NCBI GenBank assembly: GCA_003249585.1
Contig: QKIM01000437.1
Coordinates: 1 to 15,859 of the forward strand
Length of the DNA stretch: 15,859 bases
Origin: Deltaproteobacteria bacterium
GTDB taxonomy: Bacteria; Myxococcota_A; Polyangia; HGW-17
Direction of reading: 5' to 3'
Translations under genes and position numbers: made by a program
Shown: one piece after another, positions 1 through 8,665 of the stretch
Layout: each line of letters opens with the position of its first letter
How positions within the stretch are numbered: the stretch's first letter is position 1
Notes under the pieces: model-generated
What the model saw: the letters and a program-made list of their open reading frames with translations, nothing else
Told to the model about the DNA's origin: nothing
Databases searched by the model: none

Positions 1-114
1 GAGACGGTTGGTGGAGGTTCGGCGTCAGGAAAATGGTAGAGATATAACTATTGTGTATTATTACTATTATTCGATGGCGAGGAAAATTCTCCTGGGGGAA
101 TTGGAACTTTGTCC

Positions 115-143
115 TTGATTTCATCCGGGCAACTGAACATACT
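115..143 (+). promoter_or_regulatory. Candidate sigma-70-like promoter for the REC-GGDEF gene
   Basis: TTGATT at 115-120 and CATACT at 138-143 are separated by exactly 17 bases. Each matches the sigma-70 consensus at four of six positions. Transcription would begin near base 150 and leave a leader of about 100 bases. The first 110 bases are AT-rich in part and show no gene I can support. No c-di-GMP riboswitch was recognised. The promoter is inferred from spacing and partial matches only. Confidence 0.35.
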
Positions 144-230
144 AGTTGCATATTACACAGTCGAGGGAAGATGGATGTTCTTCCCCGAGGACCCGCCAGC
201 GGGGTGCCCCACCCGTCCAGGGCCGCCTCA

Positions 231-246
231 CCGGCAGGACCGCCGG
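231..246 (+). promoter_or_regulatory. Leader hairpin overlapping the ribosome binding site of the GGDEF gene
   Basis: CCGGC (231-235) and GCCGG (242-246) form a perfect five-pair GC stem around a six-base loop. The 3' arm overlaps the likely Shine-Dalgarno GGAG (245-248), which lies five bases before the ATG at 254. Further upstream, 192-214 can form two mutually exclusive small GC stems (CCCG with CGGG, or GGGTG with CACCC). The pairing is visible in the sequence; a role in limiting translation is inference. Confidence 0.35.
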
Positions 247-253
247 AGATAGT

Positions 254-1210
254 ATGAAAAAAAGCAAGATTCTCATAGTGGACGATGATGTGGCCATCCT
301 CGATTCGTTGCGCCGCAATCTCATCGAGGAGTTCGATGTGGTGACGAAGCAGTCGGGGTACGAGGCGGTGGCAGAGATCGACCGGGACAAATCCTTCAAG
401 GTCATCCTCTCGGATTACAAGATGCCCGAGATGAACGGCCTCGATTTCCTCATCATGGCCAAGCGCATGTCACCCCTCAGCCGCCGGGTGCTCCTCACGG
501 GATACGCGGATCTGCAGATCGCCATGGAGGCGGTGAACGAGGGGATGGTCTATCGTTTCCTCACCAAGCCCTGCAAGACGAGCCAGATCATCGACATCAT
601 CAAATCAGGGGTGAAGCTGTACAACCAGGATGTGGAGCGGGAGGCCAGGGCCACCAGCCACGAATACCTCGCCATGCACGACTCCATGACCGGGCTCATG
701 AACCGCGCTGGCCTCGTGGACAGGCTGGAGATGGGCCGGGCGTTGGCCAGACGCACGGGGAAGCACCTGGCGCTGCTCTTTATGGACCTTAACAATTTCA
801 AAAGGGTCAACGATGTTTATGGGCATGGTGTGGGAGACCGGATCCTCGTCATGGTCTCCGAGCGGCTGCAGAAGATTGTCCGCGCCACGGACACCGTCGC
901 CCGCTGGGGCGGTGACGAATTCCTGGTCATCATCCCCGATCTCACCCACACCTCGGCGGTGCGCACCGTGGTTCAGAACATCATCGCCACCATCGATCCC
1001 CCCTATGTGGTGAACGGCGTGGCCCATGAGCTGGGTGTCTGCGTGGGAGTCTCCCTGTATCCCCAGCACAGTGAGGATCCCGAGGAGCTCATCACCATGG
1101 CCGACAAGGCCATGTATCAGGCCAAGAAACGCAGCAAGGTCACGGGTTTCTCAGAGTACGCCTATGCGCGCAGCTGCGAAGAGACCGAGGAGATCTCGAT
1201 TCCCAACTGA
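254..1210 (+). CDS. REC-GGDEF response regulator, probable diguanylate cyclase
   Basis: This 318-residue protein joins a receiver domain (about 1-122) to a GGDEF domain (about 138-305). The receiver has the acidic triad D10-D12, phospho-acceptor D54 in SDYKMP, T82 and K105. The cyclase half has DSMTGLMNR (143-151), MDLNNFKRVND (177-187), an intact GGDEF at 219-223 and a product-inhibition RxxD site (R210, D213) five residues before it. All catalytic features are present, so by family knowledge it should make c-di-GMP from two GTP in the cytoplasm when phosphorylated, with feedback inhibition. The start at 254 places the receiver at the N terminus and has GGAG at 245-248; an in-frame ATG at 146 would add 36 residues unlike any receiver. 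No histidine kinase is adjacent, so its partner is unknown. It is convergent with the macroglobulin gene. Confidence 0.93.
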   Translation: MKKSKILIVDDDVAILDSLRRNLIEEFDVVTKQSGYEAVAEIDRDKSFKVILSDYKMPEMNGLDFLIMAKRMSPLSRRVLLTGYADLQIAMEAVNEGMVYRFLTKPCKTSQIIDIIKSGVKLYNQDVEREARATSHEYLAMHDSMTGLMNRAGLVDRLEMGRALARRTGKHLALLFMDLNNFKRVNDVYGHGVGDRILVMVSERLQKIVRATDTVARWGGDEFLVIIPDLTHTSAVRTVVQNIIATIDPPYVVNGVAHELGVCVGVSLYPQHSEDPEELITMADKAMYQAKKRSKVTGFSEYAYARSCEETEEISIPN

Positions 1211-1231
1211 TGCGGCGATCGAAAGGGGGAC

Positions 1232-4200
1232 TCAGCGGAAGGTCACGACACGGCCAACTCCGTGGCCGTAGCGCTCGGGGTTGTACATTTCTTCGGCGTG
1301 GACCGGGGGCGACCGGAAGGTGCCCACGGAGGAGACCCTGGCCAGATACCGGAAGATGTGGGTGCCCCGGGGGAGGTTGTCGATGAACCAGACGACGCGG
1401 TCGTCGCGCAGCTCCCGATGATCGTGTCGGGAAGACTCCACGAGGGCCCGCGAATCCAAAGTGGCCGTGCTGTTGACGTAGGAGGTGTCGATGGCTTCCA
1501 TGCCGGCGGGGAGCGGGTCGTCGATGACCACGAAGTCTCTCTTGACGCGGGTGCGGACCGTAACCTGGACCCAGACCGTGTCCCCGCTGCTCATGGGGGT
1601 GCCCGCGGGGCGGGTTTTCCCATCGGCTCCCAGCACCCTGACGGTCTTGGAGACATTGAACCCCTGGGCCTTCGCCTCAGTGGGGAGATTTTTCGGTGAA
1701 TACCGCAGACGCGCCGTGTAGTAGAGCCTGCCGGCGCCCCGCTTGGCGATGGTGAGCGGGCTCCGTTTCCCGAGCAGGGGATGCAGACGGCTCATGGGGA
1801 GGGTGACCAGGGTCGGTCTCGTGGTGCGTCCAGAGAAGGCGGTGGTGAAGAGACGGTGGCGCCCCAGCCAGACGCCGGCCTGGAAGTCGGGCACGGTCTT
1901 CTCTTTTTGACGGGCGTACTCCATCATGGCCAGAAGCCCCCAGCCTGCCTCCTGGGTATTGCGGAACTGCCCTCGGGGCCGCCCCCTCAGGAACCATCGC
2001 ACGAGCCGCACGATCAGCGGGTGATCGGGGGCCACCTTGAGCAGGGCCATGAGGATAACGGCGGCGGATCGGCCGTTGGAGTCCATGTAGGAGTAGTAGC
2101 CGGGGGTATAGGTGTCCTGCACGTAGGCCATGTCGGCCTTGACCATGATGGCCGAGGTGACCTCCCGCAGCATCTCCTTGACGAGCTTGTCCCGTTCACC
2201 CGTGGCGGGTAGCCGGCCCAGCAGCCCGAGGACGATGGCCCGACTGAAGAGAGACTGGTTCTGCCGGTTTTTCGCCAGTTGCAGGATGGTGTTGTGGTTG
2301 GAGACGCCGTGCTCGGCCAGCGCCCAGACCACCATGGCCCGCTCCAGGTAATGGCGCCGGATCTGCCAGGAGCTCACCGGATAACCGTAGGGGCGCAGGT
2401 ATTCCACGACACGACTGAGGGCCTGCGTGGGGATGGGGATCCCCGACCGCTTCAGGCGGGAGAGCACGAGGAGCGCGTAGGCGTTGAGCCAGGGATAGAC
2501 GGTGCTCGAGTTCGAGGGCCAATAGGAGAAACCTCCGCTGGAACGCTGCATGGCGAGGATGGCCTTCACCCCGGCGTTTATGTATTCGACTGTCTTTCCG
2601 GGAAGCTTCATGGAGAAGCGGTTTCCCATGGCGTGGACGCCCAGCAGGGGGATGAGTCCCGAGGTCTTTTGCTCCAGGCAACCGTAGGGATAGTGGACGA
2701 GCTGGTCCATGCCGTCCTCCACTCCGACGAGGGCTGTAGAGGCCATGGAGACCTTGAGGTGACCGAAATCCTCAGATACGCCGTCCATGAGGGTGATGGC
2801 GTGGCGGACCGCCGTCTCGGTGTCGCCGGAGACCGAGACGGTCTTGGGCAGGTGCCAGGGCTTGACGGTGAGAGGGACCTCGATGGTGTCGCGCTCGTCC
2901 CCGGCGGCGACGGTGAAGGTCAAGAGCGAGGTGCCGACGTCCCGGGCCCTTACGCCGAACCGGAATGTAGTGCCGGCCCCCGCCGGGATGACGCCGCGCT
3001 GTGTTTTTGGGCCCGTGAGCTCGATGGCGCCGCCGCTGAGGGAGACGGAGACGCTGCCCGGGAAGGCTTTTTTCCCCTTGTAGTAGACCGTCACGCCGGT
3101 CTGCGAGGTGTCGTCGCGCCTGAGAAAACGGGGCAGGGAGGGGAGGGCCATGAGGTTGCGGCTCGCCTTGACGGTGTTGTAGCCCACGCCGGCGCCGCGC
3201 CGGGCGTCCACGGCGAAGGCCATGATCTTGAAGCTGGTGACGTTGTCGGGCAGGGTGAAGGCGGTCTCTACCGCGCCGCGTTTGTCCGTGGCCAGGGTGG
3301 CGTGCCAGGCGGTGGTGAGGAAGACCCGGCGCACTTTTTGTCTGACCGGGGGACGACGGCCCTGGCCCCTCGCGAAACCGACCCGGGACATCCGGCGGCC
3401 CATGCCGTAGGCGCTGCCTCCCCCTGAACCGAAGCCTCCTCCGCCCATGCCGAGCCCTCCGGTGCCGTCGCAGAAGTCGCCCAGGCGGCGTCCGTAGAAG
3501 GTCCCCGAGTGATCCACATGCCAGATGGGGATGAAGAGGTTGTATAGGTGCAGCCGCGTGTCGTCTGCCACGACGGACCGGCGCGGGGTATGCCTGAGGG
3601 AGTAGTAGGGGTCGGGGAGCCGATATCCCGAGAGATTGAGGACGGCCTCGTCCACGGCCATGATCACCAGGTGAGCGGGGATCGGGCGGCCCCTGGGATC
3701 GGAGACCTTGACCTTGACCTTCACCTTCTCACCAGGATGATAGTCGCGGCGCTCAGGAGAGATGTGGACCCGCAGGTGATCGAGGGGGGAGGTGACCGAG
3801 AGGGTCTGCTCCGTGGTGATGAAGGGGCTGTAGAGGCGCAGGTCCTTGCCTTTTCTAAGCCCGATGACCTTGAGCATAACCCAGTCCATATAGGACTCCG
3901 ACACAGGGAGGGAGACCTTGGCCTCGCCCTTGGCGTCGAAATACAGGGGGATGGCCTTGAACACCTCCTCGCGCTCCACGAAGAGCATGGCGTAGGTCGT
4001 CGCGTTCTTCTGCCGGACGGTAATCTTCGCTGTTTCACCGGGGGAGTAGCTCCCATTGCTCCTGTCGAGGACGATGTCGAAGTACCGCTGCGGTTTTGTC
4101 TCGGGTCGAGCCGCTGCCTGGACTGCTCTCGGCAAGGGTTTGTGGGGGCGGCACACCATGAGCTGGGTGTTGGCCGGGCGTCCTGCGGCATCGACGGTCT

Positions 4201-7117
4201 GCACCAGGAGGAAACCACAGCGGGTCTTGCACGCCTTGGGCCAGCCGAAGGAGAAGGCGCCCTGGGGCACCTCCTTCGTCCACAGCGTGTGGGCGTAGTC
4301 GGGGAAGGTGGTGTAGTACCAGGAGTCGCTGGGTTTCGGTCGGGCGGGGTGGAAGGTCACCCGCAGCTTCTCGCCCGGGACGGGGTTCCACTGGGGATCG
4401 AGCACCCGCAGTTCGGTGCGGAGGGTCTGCCCCATGGTCCTGACCTGGGTGGCTGCGGGCAGGCGGGTGGAGGGGAGGTACTCGTAATCGCGCCAGGTCC
4501 CGACGGTCCTGAGTGCCGCGGAGGTCACGTCAAGGAGCGCCGTGTGCGTCTCGTACCAGGGAGAGTGGGCTCCGTCCAACCGGTCGAGGGGCACCTCGAT
4601 GGTCTTTGTCCCCCCCTTGTCCAGGACACCGGTGTAGAGCGCGAACTTCCGCCTTACCGGAGGGATCTGGTAGGCCGGTGCGCCGACGAAGAACCCGCGA
4701 TTTTTACCCCTGAGATACCGGGAGGACCGGTACCGCTCCATGGAGACGGTGTACCGCGCGCCGCCCATTTTTCCGCCGAAGAGCCAGTCCCCGGTGAGGA
4801 AGATGCGCGCCTTCTCTCTGGAATGGTAGGAGCGCTTTTGGGGCCTGACGGAGGCGGTGAAGCGGGGCGGACGGTACTCCTTGGCCTTCACCGAGTGGTG
4901 GGCAAGGGTTCTCCCGCCGTGGCTCAGCGAGACGCTGTACATGCCCAGCCGTCCCCTGGCGGGCATGGTGAAGGTGCCCCTGAAGACTCCCATGGTGTCC
5001 GTGGTGAGCTTCTTCGTGGCGATGGCGCTCCCCGAAGGGTCGGTGAAGGTCAGATCGATGGTCGCGTTGGAGGCGGGGCTCGGGTGCCACCGGTTGAAGG
5101 CGCGTACCGCGCCGTGGAAGTGCACGGTCTCGCCGGGGCGGTAAAGGGAGCGTTCCGTGGAGAGGTAGCCCGTATGGGTCACTCCCCGGCTCCAGTCCGG
5201 GTAATAGGTGCTCCCGATCCAGGAAGAGAAGGGGTTCTCGGGTGCCTCGGACACCTTCTCCTTCTCGGGGTGCTCGATCCCTTCCCGCGGGGAGCGCGAG
5301 TAGCGGCCGCCCAGCCGGGTGTAGGCCACGTCCTCCTTGAGGCTGCACACGACGTAGGCGGCGGCGTCCCACTGGGCCAGAGCGTCTTCGGGGATGGCCG
5401 CCTGAAAGAGCCCGGCGGCGTCGGTGACACCGGAGAACAGCGGCCACCCCTTGGAAGAGTGGATGGAGATGGTGACCCCCTTGAGGGGCTTCGCCGTCTC
5501 GAGGTCCGTGACCCATACCGTGGCGTTGTATTGGGTGAGGCGCGTATGCACGCCCAGACGGCTGGTGAGGACCGTGCGATGGAAGACCATGGGTTTTTTG
5601 TCGCTGTCCACGATCTCGGGGGTGGAGAAGGAGAGGACCTTGAGGCCCTTGCCGGGGATGATGACCTTTTTGAGGATCTTCTCTGGGGGGCCGCCCAGGG
5701 TCATGGTCACCTTGGTCGGAGGAATGTGGCGGGCGCAACTGTAGGGGGTCGGAGCGGGTTCGCGGGGTACCCGCAGCGCCAGGCACCTGAGGAAGGGGAT
5801 GAGGCTGTCTGGCGGAAGGCTCCGGGTCTCCACGCTGAGGCGTTTCAGGTTCACGTATTTGAAGGCGTAGGGATTATAGGGTTCGCGCAGCGCGTCCTGG
5901 TCGTCGGGCAGAAAGAGCCCGGGAGGATAGCCCCCGGTGATGAAGGAGAGATCCTCGGTGGCGGACAGGGTATGCCCGTGGAGATCGCGGACCCCCTTCT
6001 TCACGGTGACGGTGTAGGTGGTATGTGGCCTGAGGTGCCCCTTGAGCACGAAGGTGCGACCGCACTGCCCCTTCTTCTTTCGGTCCACATAGGTGCAGCT
6101 GCTGTACTCCTCGACGCCGAAGCCGGCGGTCTTTTCGGCGGGTCGGAGCTGGACGGTACCCAGAAAGGCCCCCTCGTCGAGGTAGTCGGTGAAGGTGATC
6201 TTCAGGTTCGGCTCGAGGGGGTTCACGTAGATCTTGTACTTCTTCACGTAGGGGTCCAGGCTGAGCTCGACGCCCAGAGTTTTCGGGTGGACCAAAAAGG
6301 TCCCCTTGTAGGGGGTGACGGCGGGGAGGGGGCCGCCCCCGAGAGTGAACCCTGCCTTGACGGCAACGCGCACCGCGGATCCCAGAGGGAAGGGCCGGTC
6401 GCTCCACAGCCGCAGATCGGTCGTGGAGTCGCCCACGGGGGCGGTGACGAAGGGCCACGGCTTTTTGCCCACGGTCAGAGAGAGATAGGGGCGGAGGTTC
6501 CCTTCATTTACCCGGTCGCTGAAGCGGATGACAAAGGAATCATCGGGGTGGATGCCGTTGTGTTTCGCCACGTGACGGGAGTGGGTATCCACCCCAAGGA
6601 CCTGGGGCCTGGGGGTCAGGATGTGCCAGGTGACGTCCCGGTCCAGGGTTCGCCCCGAGACGGCCTTGACGCCCTTTTTCAGGGTCACGGTGTAGCGGTT
6701 GCCCTGGGTGAGCGGTTTGTCCAGCTCGATCTTGAGCGTGTCCCCGGCCAGGTAGAGCAGTTGCCCCTTCACGGGAGGCGTGATGGTGAACATCTCCTCG
6801 AGCTGTCCCCTGCGGGTCTCGAGCCCCATGGCGTAGAGGGGCTGGTTGAAGATGACGGCCAGCTCCCGCACGGTCCCGACGGACCCCTCGGGGGAGCGGT
6901 GGATGACCTCCAGAGGAGGCGCCTTGGCATCGGGCTCCGGCATCGGTATGTCACGGGCATCCAGATTGATGGAGGTGCCCTTTTGGGGGTCATTGGGGAA
7001 TCCCGCGTACCCCTGCAGCGTGCCGCTGTCCGAGTTCTTTCCGCTTTTGGGCGTGCAGGCGCCGAGGGCCCACACCGCTGCGAGGCACAGAATTGACGTG
7101 ACTTTTTGGATGTTCAT
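1232..7117 (-). CDS. Bacterial alpha-2-macroglobulin-like lipoprotein with CLEQ thioester
   Basis: A 1961-residue lipoprotein precursor; the lipobox LGAC places the lipidated Cys at 21. About residues 80-170, 172-275 and 300-395 look like three Ig-like (Big_5/SbsA-type) domains, each ending in a YTVT..KKGV or similar strand. MG2 begins near 651 (TERSLYRPGETVHF). A2M_N_2-type sequence (YHPGEKVKVKVKVSDPRGRP ... MAVDEAVL) lies near 1120-1165, and a glycine-rich segment at about 1218-1241. The central A2M domain is near 1270-1300. The thioester motif YPYGCLEQ has Cys at 1480 and opens an alpha-alpha barrel (GGFSYWPS, YPWLNAYALLVLSRLK). The C-terminal receptor-binding-like domain ends in MYNPERYGHG. 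Family members (E. coli YfhM/ECAM) trap attacking proteases in the periplasm through the thioester. It is longer than the roughly 1650 residues of ECAM, mainly at the N terminus. The start at 7117 has GGGAGG just upstream; a start at 7189 would add an Arg-rich stretch ahead of the signal peptide. No pbpC gene is beside it. Confidence 0.93.
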   Translation of the reverse strand: MNIQKVTSILCLAAVWALGACTPKSGKNSDSGTLQGYAGFPNDPQKGTSINLDARDIPMPEPDAKAPPLEVIHRSPEGSVGTVRELAVIFNQPLYAMGLETRRGQLEEMFTITPPVKGQLLYLAGDTLKIELDKPLTQGNRYTVTLKKGVKAVSGRTLDRDVTWHILTPRPQVLGVDTHSRHVAKHNGIHPDDSFVIRFSDRVNEGNLRPYLSLTVGKKPWPFVTAPVGDSTTDLRLWSDRPFPLGSAVRVAVKAGFTLGGGPLPAVTPYKGTFLVHPKTLGVELSLDPYVKKYKIYVNPLEPNLKITFTDYLDEGAFLGTVQLRPAEKTAGFGVEEYSSCTYVDRKKKGQCGRTFVLKGHLRPHTTYTVTVKKGVRDLHGHTLSATEDLSFITGGYPPGLFLPDDQDALREPYNPYAFKYVNLKRLSVETRSLPPDSLIPFLRCLALRVPREPAPTPYSCARHIPPTKVTMTLGGPPEKILKKVIIPGKGLKVLSFSTPEIVDSDKKPMVFHRTVLTSRLGVHTRLTQYNATVWVTDLETAKPLKGVTISIHSSKGWPLFSGVTDAAGLFQAAIPEDALAQWDAAAYVVCSLKEDVAYTRLGGRYSRSPREGIEHPEKEKVSEAPENPFSSWIGSTYYPDWSRGVTHTGYLSTERSLYRPGETVHFHGAVRAFNRWHPSPASNATIDLTFTDPSGSAIATKKLTTDTMGVFRGTFTMPARGRLGMYSVSLSHGGRTLAHHSVKAKEYRPPRFTASVRPQKRSYHSREKARIFLTGDWLFGGKMGGARYTVSMERYRSSRYLRGKNRGFFVGAPAYQIPPVRRKFALYTGVLDKGGTKTIEVPLDRLDGAHSPWYETHTALLDVTSAALRTVGTWRDYEYLPSTRLPAATQVRTMGQTLRTELRVLDPQWNPVPGEKLRVTFHPARPKPSDSWYYTTFPDYAHTLWTKEVPQGAFSFGWPKACKTRCGFLLVQTVDAAGRPANTQLMVCRPHKPLPRAVQAAARPETKPQRYFDIVLDRSNGSYSPGETAKITVRQKNATTYAMLFVEREEVFKAIPLYFDAKGEAKVSLPVSESYMDWVMLKVIGLRKGKDLRLYSPFITTEQTLSVTSPLDHLRVHISPERRDYHPGEKVKVKVKVSDPRGRPIPAHLVIMAVDEAVLNLSGYRLPDPYYSLRHTPRRSVVADDTRLHLYNLFIPIWHVDHSGTFYGRRLGDFCDGTGGLGMGGGGFGSGGGSAYGMGRRMSRVGFARGQGRRPPVRQKVRRVFLTTAWHATLATDKRGAVETAFTLPDNVTSFKIMAFAVDARRGAGVGYNTVKASRNLMALPSLPRFLRRDDTSQTGVTVYYKGKKAFPGSVSVSLSGGAIELTGPKTQRGVIPAGAGTTFRFGVRARDVGTSLLTFTVAAGDERDTIEVPLTVKPWHLPKTVSVSGDTETAVRHAITLMDGVSEDFGHLKVSMASTALVGVEDGMDQLVHYPYGCLEQKTSGLIPLLGVHAMGNRFSMKLPGKTVEYINAGVKAILAMQRSSGGFSYWPSNSSTVYPWLNAYALLVLSRLKRSGIPIPTQALSRVVEYLRPYGYPVSSWQIRRHYLERAMVVWALAEHGVSNHNTILQLAKNRQNQSLFSRAIVLGLLGRLPATGERDKLVKEMLREVTSAIMVKADMAYVQDTYTPGYYSYMDSNGRSAAVILMALLKVAPDHPLIVRLVRWFLRGRPRGQFRNTQEAGWGLLAMMEYARQKEKTVPDFQAGVWLGRHRLFTTAFSGRTTRPTLVTLPMSRLHPLLGKRSPLTIAKRGAGRLYYTARLRYSPKNLPTEAKAQGFNVSKTVRVLGADGKTRPAGTPMSSGDTVWVQVTVRTRVKRDFVVIDDPLPAGMEAIDTSYVNSTATLDSRALVESSRHDHRELRDDRVVWFIDNLPRGTHIFRYLARVSSVGTFRSPPVHAEEMYNPERYGHGVGRVVTFR

Positions 7118-7255
7118 GATTCCTCCCTTTCCCGGACCTCTCCTACGACGCCGGTGAAGGTTTCTGACCAGGGCTTTTTTTTCTTGCAAATTTAGCCGAA
7201 GTAAATAGGAATGAAAATGATTATTTTATTCCTTCCGATTTCTGAGGAGTTGTAA
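7118..7255. promoter_or_regulatory. Divergent intergenic region between the macroglobulin and barrel genes
   Basis: This 138-base region must carry start signals for both divergent genes. Bases 7170-7250 are clearly AT-rich against a GC-rich background, with a T-run at about 7174-7183. Strong Shine-Dalgarno sequences sit at both ends: GGGAGG on the minus strand next to 7117, and GAGGAG at 7244-7249 on the plus strand. I could not identify convincing -35/-10 pairs in either direction, so promoter positions are not assigned. Confidence 0.4.
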
Positions 7256-8506
7256 ATGAAATATATCCCTATTGTTGCATTGATTATCGTGGCTGTGCTT
7301 CCTGCCCGGGCCTTCGGACAGGGGTCGGACTTCCTCATGGACAAGCCCAAGAAGGTCGAAAAGAAGAAGTACGGGTGGCACCCCATGCTCAAGACCTCGG
7401 GGACCGTCTCCTGGGCCAACTCCAAAGACGTCGTCGGACAGACCGACGGCTCCACCTGGAACCTCGGCTACATCCTCACGGGGCAGCTCATCTACCTCTC
7501 CAAGACCGGGCACGAGTGGAAGAACGATCTGGGGTGGCAGCTCAACTACGTGAAGACCCCCCTCTTCGATCAGTTCTCCAAGTCCCTGGACAACTTCGAG
7601 ATCTCATCCGCCTACCTCTATCACGTACCCAAGATCAACTGGATGGGCCCCTACGCACAGCTCGGGCTCAAGACCTCCCTGCTGGACGGGTACATGATCA
7701 ACGCCACGGGGGCCGACCTCACCATCCGGTACCTCGATCCCAAGGGAAACGAGCTGCGCCAGGCCACCATCGTGGCCCAGGACTCCGTGGACATGACCAA
7801 GGCCTTCGCCCCCACCATCATCAAGCAGAGCCTCGGCGCCTTCGTGAAGCCCTTCGAGCGGCCCTGGGCCAAGCCCTATATTCAGTTGGGCGGCGGCGCA
7901 TGGGAGATCTACGGGCGCGGCGGCTGGACCCTGGCCGACGACGCGGCCACGCCGGAGCTGGAGATCAAGGAGATCGAGGACACGGTCCAGATCGGCGCCG
8001 AGCTCAACTTCGCCATGACGGGTACCATCAAGAAGGACATCAACTACGGCGTCAAGGCCAACTTTATGCTGCCCTTCTACACCACCTCCGACACGGCGCT
8101 CTCGGGCATGGACCTGCTCAACATGGACTTCGAGTTCAAGGCCGGCTACAAGCTCTCCAAGTTCGTCTCCGTGGAGTACAGCTTCAAGGCGGTGAAAATC
8201 CCCCTGGTGAGCGAGAAGTGGCAGATCCAGCAGGGTATCGTCCTCTCCTTCAACGCCACCCTCATCGAGGCGCCCAAGATCCCCGCCAAGAAGATCAAGA
8301 TGTGCCCCTGCGAAAAGGTGAACGCCAAGCCCGCCGAGGTGAAGCCCGCCGAGCCGCCCAAAACGACGACGGAGCCCAAGACCGATCCCGCGACGCCTCC
8401 CGCCGAGGTGAAGCCCGCTGATCCTGCCACGGCGCCTGCGCCTGCGCCCGCCGACGACACGACGCCTCCCGCCGAGGTGAAGCCCGAGGCTCCCGCGAAC
8501 CCCTGA
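7256..8506 (+). CDS. DUF3078-like outer-membrane beta-barrel protein with Pro-rich tail
   Basis: The 416-residue protein starts with a signal peptide (hydrophobic 3-16, ARA at 17-19 or AFG at 19-21 as cleavage site). Residues about 40-340 alternate aromatic and polar residues in a barrel-like way: WNLGYILTGQLIYLS, HEWKNDLGWQLNYVKTPLF, then LDNFEISSAYLYHV, PYAQLGLKTSLLDGY and VSVEYSFKAVKIP. The W-K-N-D-L-x-W-Q-L-N-Y block and the following D-N-x-x-E-I-S-S segment resemble DUF3078 proteins, known mostly from outer membranes of Bacteroidota; function there is undefined. Residues about 345-416 form a Pro/Ala/Glu/Lys tail with repeated PPAEVKP, probably a flexible periplasmic or surface extension. 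The only two cysteines I see are C350 and C352 (CPC), at the barrel-tail junction. GAGGAG at 7244-7249, six bases before ATG, fixes the start. It could be another barrel family; the outer-membrane location is more secure than the family name. Confidence 0.75.
   Translation: MKYIPIVALIIVAVLPARAFGQGSDFLMDKPKKVEKKKYGWHPMLKTSGTVSWANSKDVVGQTDGSTWNLGYILTGQLIYLSKTGHEWKNDLGWQLNYVKTPLFDQFSKSLDNFEISSAYLYHVPKINWMGPYAQLGLKTSLLDGYMINATGADLTIRYLDPKGNELRQATIVAQDSVDMTKAFAPTIIKQSLGAFVKPFERPWAKPYIQLGGGAWEIYGRGGWTLADDAATPELEIKEIEDTVQIGAELNFAMTGTIKKDINYGVKANFMLPFYTTSDTALSGMDLLNMDFEFKAGYKLSKFVSVEYSFKAVKIPLVSEKWQIQQGIVLSFNATLIEAPKIPAKKIKMCPCEKVNAKPAEVKPAEPPKTTTEPKTDPATPPAEVKPADPATAPAPAPADDTTPPAEVKPEAPANP
8391..8486 (+). 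repeat. In-frame 27-base direct repeat in the barrel protein tail
   Basis: Bases 8391-8417 and 8460-8486 are identical over 27 bases, offset by 69 bases and therefore in frame, encoding ATPPAEVKP and TTPPAEVKP contexts. A shorter copy of the same core (encoding PAEVKP) occurs at about 8330-8348. The exact DNA identity suggests recent tail growth by duplication or slippage. Confidence 0.85.
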
Positions 8507-8665
8507 CCTTCTTCCTTAAAAAATTCTAAAAAAACGACATTTCAAGGGGATTGATGACGCTTTTTGTATACTCACGAGAAAAAAATACATTTCTACGAGA
8601 AGAAACGGGAAAGAAACGCTCGGAGCGTCGTACCACGGTGCAAGTGAACCGAAGGAGAATGCACC
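8507..8665 (+). promoter_or_regulatory. AT-rich leader and candidate promoter of the FHA protein gene
   Basis: This 159-base gap begins with A-tracts (8518-8533). It contains a good -10 match, TATACT at 8567-8572, but no clear -35 at 16-18 bases before it; TTGATG at 8551-8556 is too close (10 bases). Downstream are a direct repeat ACGAGAA (8574-8580 and 8595-8601, 21 bases apart) and a small perfect hairpin ACGCT-cgg-AGCGT at 8616-8628. The Shine-Dalgarno AAGGAG at 8652-8657 lies eight bases before the ATG. No rho-independent terminator for the barrel gene was seen, so read-through is possible. Confidence 0.35.

Noticed and set aside
146..253. In-frame upstream ATG giving the GGDEF protein 36 more residues
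   Set aside because: The added residues are Arg/Gly/Pro-rich and unlike a receiver N terminus, while the ATG at 254 has a ribosome binding site and starts exactly at the receiver domain.
1..253. c-di-GMP riboswitch ahead of the diguanylate cyclase gene
   Set aside because: I could not find the conserved GEMM-type core motifs; only generic GC hairpins are present.
1211..1231. Bidirectional terminator between the convergent GGDEF and macroglobulin genes
   Set aside because: The 21-base gap contains no stable stem or T-run.
3548..7096. Open frame of about 1180 residues on the plus strand
   Set aside because: It lies antisense to the macroglobulin gene, has biased Gly/Val/His/Glu composition typical of an antisense frame in GC-rich DNA, and shows no domain or signal.
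8551..8572. TTGATG plus TATACT as a sigma-70 promoter
   Set aside because: The spacer is only 10 bases, too short for a normal promoter; only the -10 was kept as a weak candidate.
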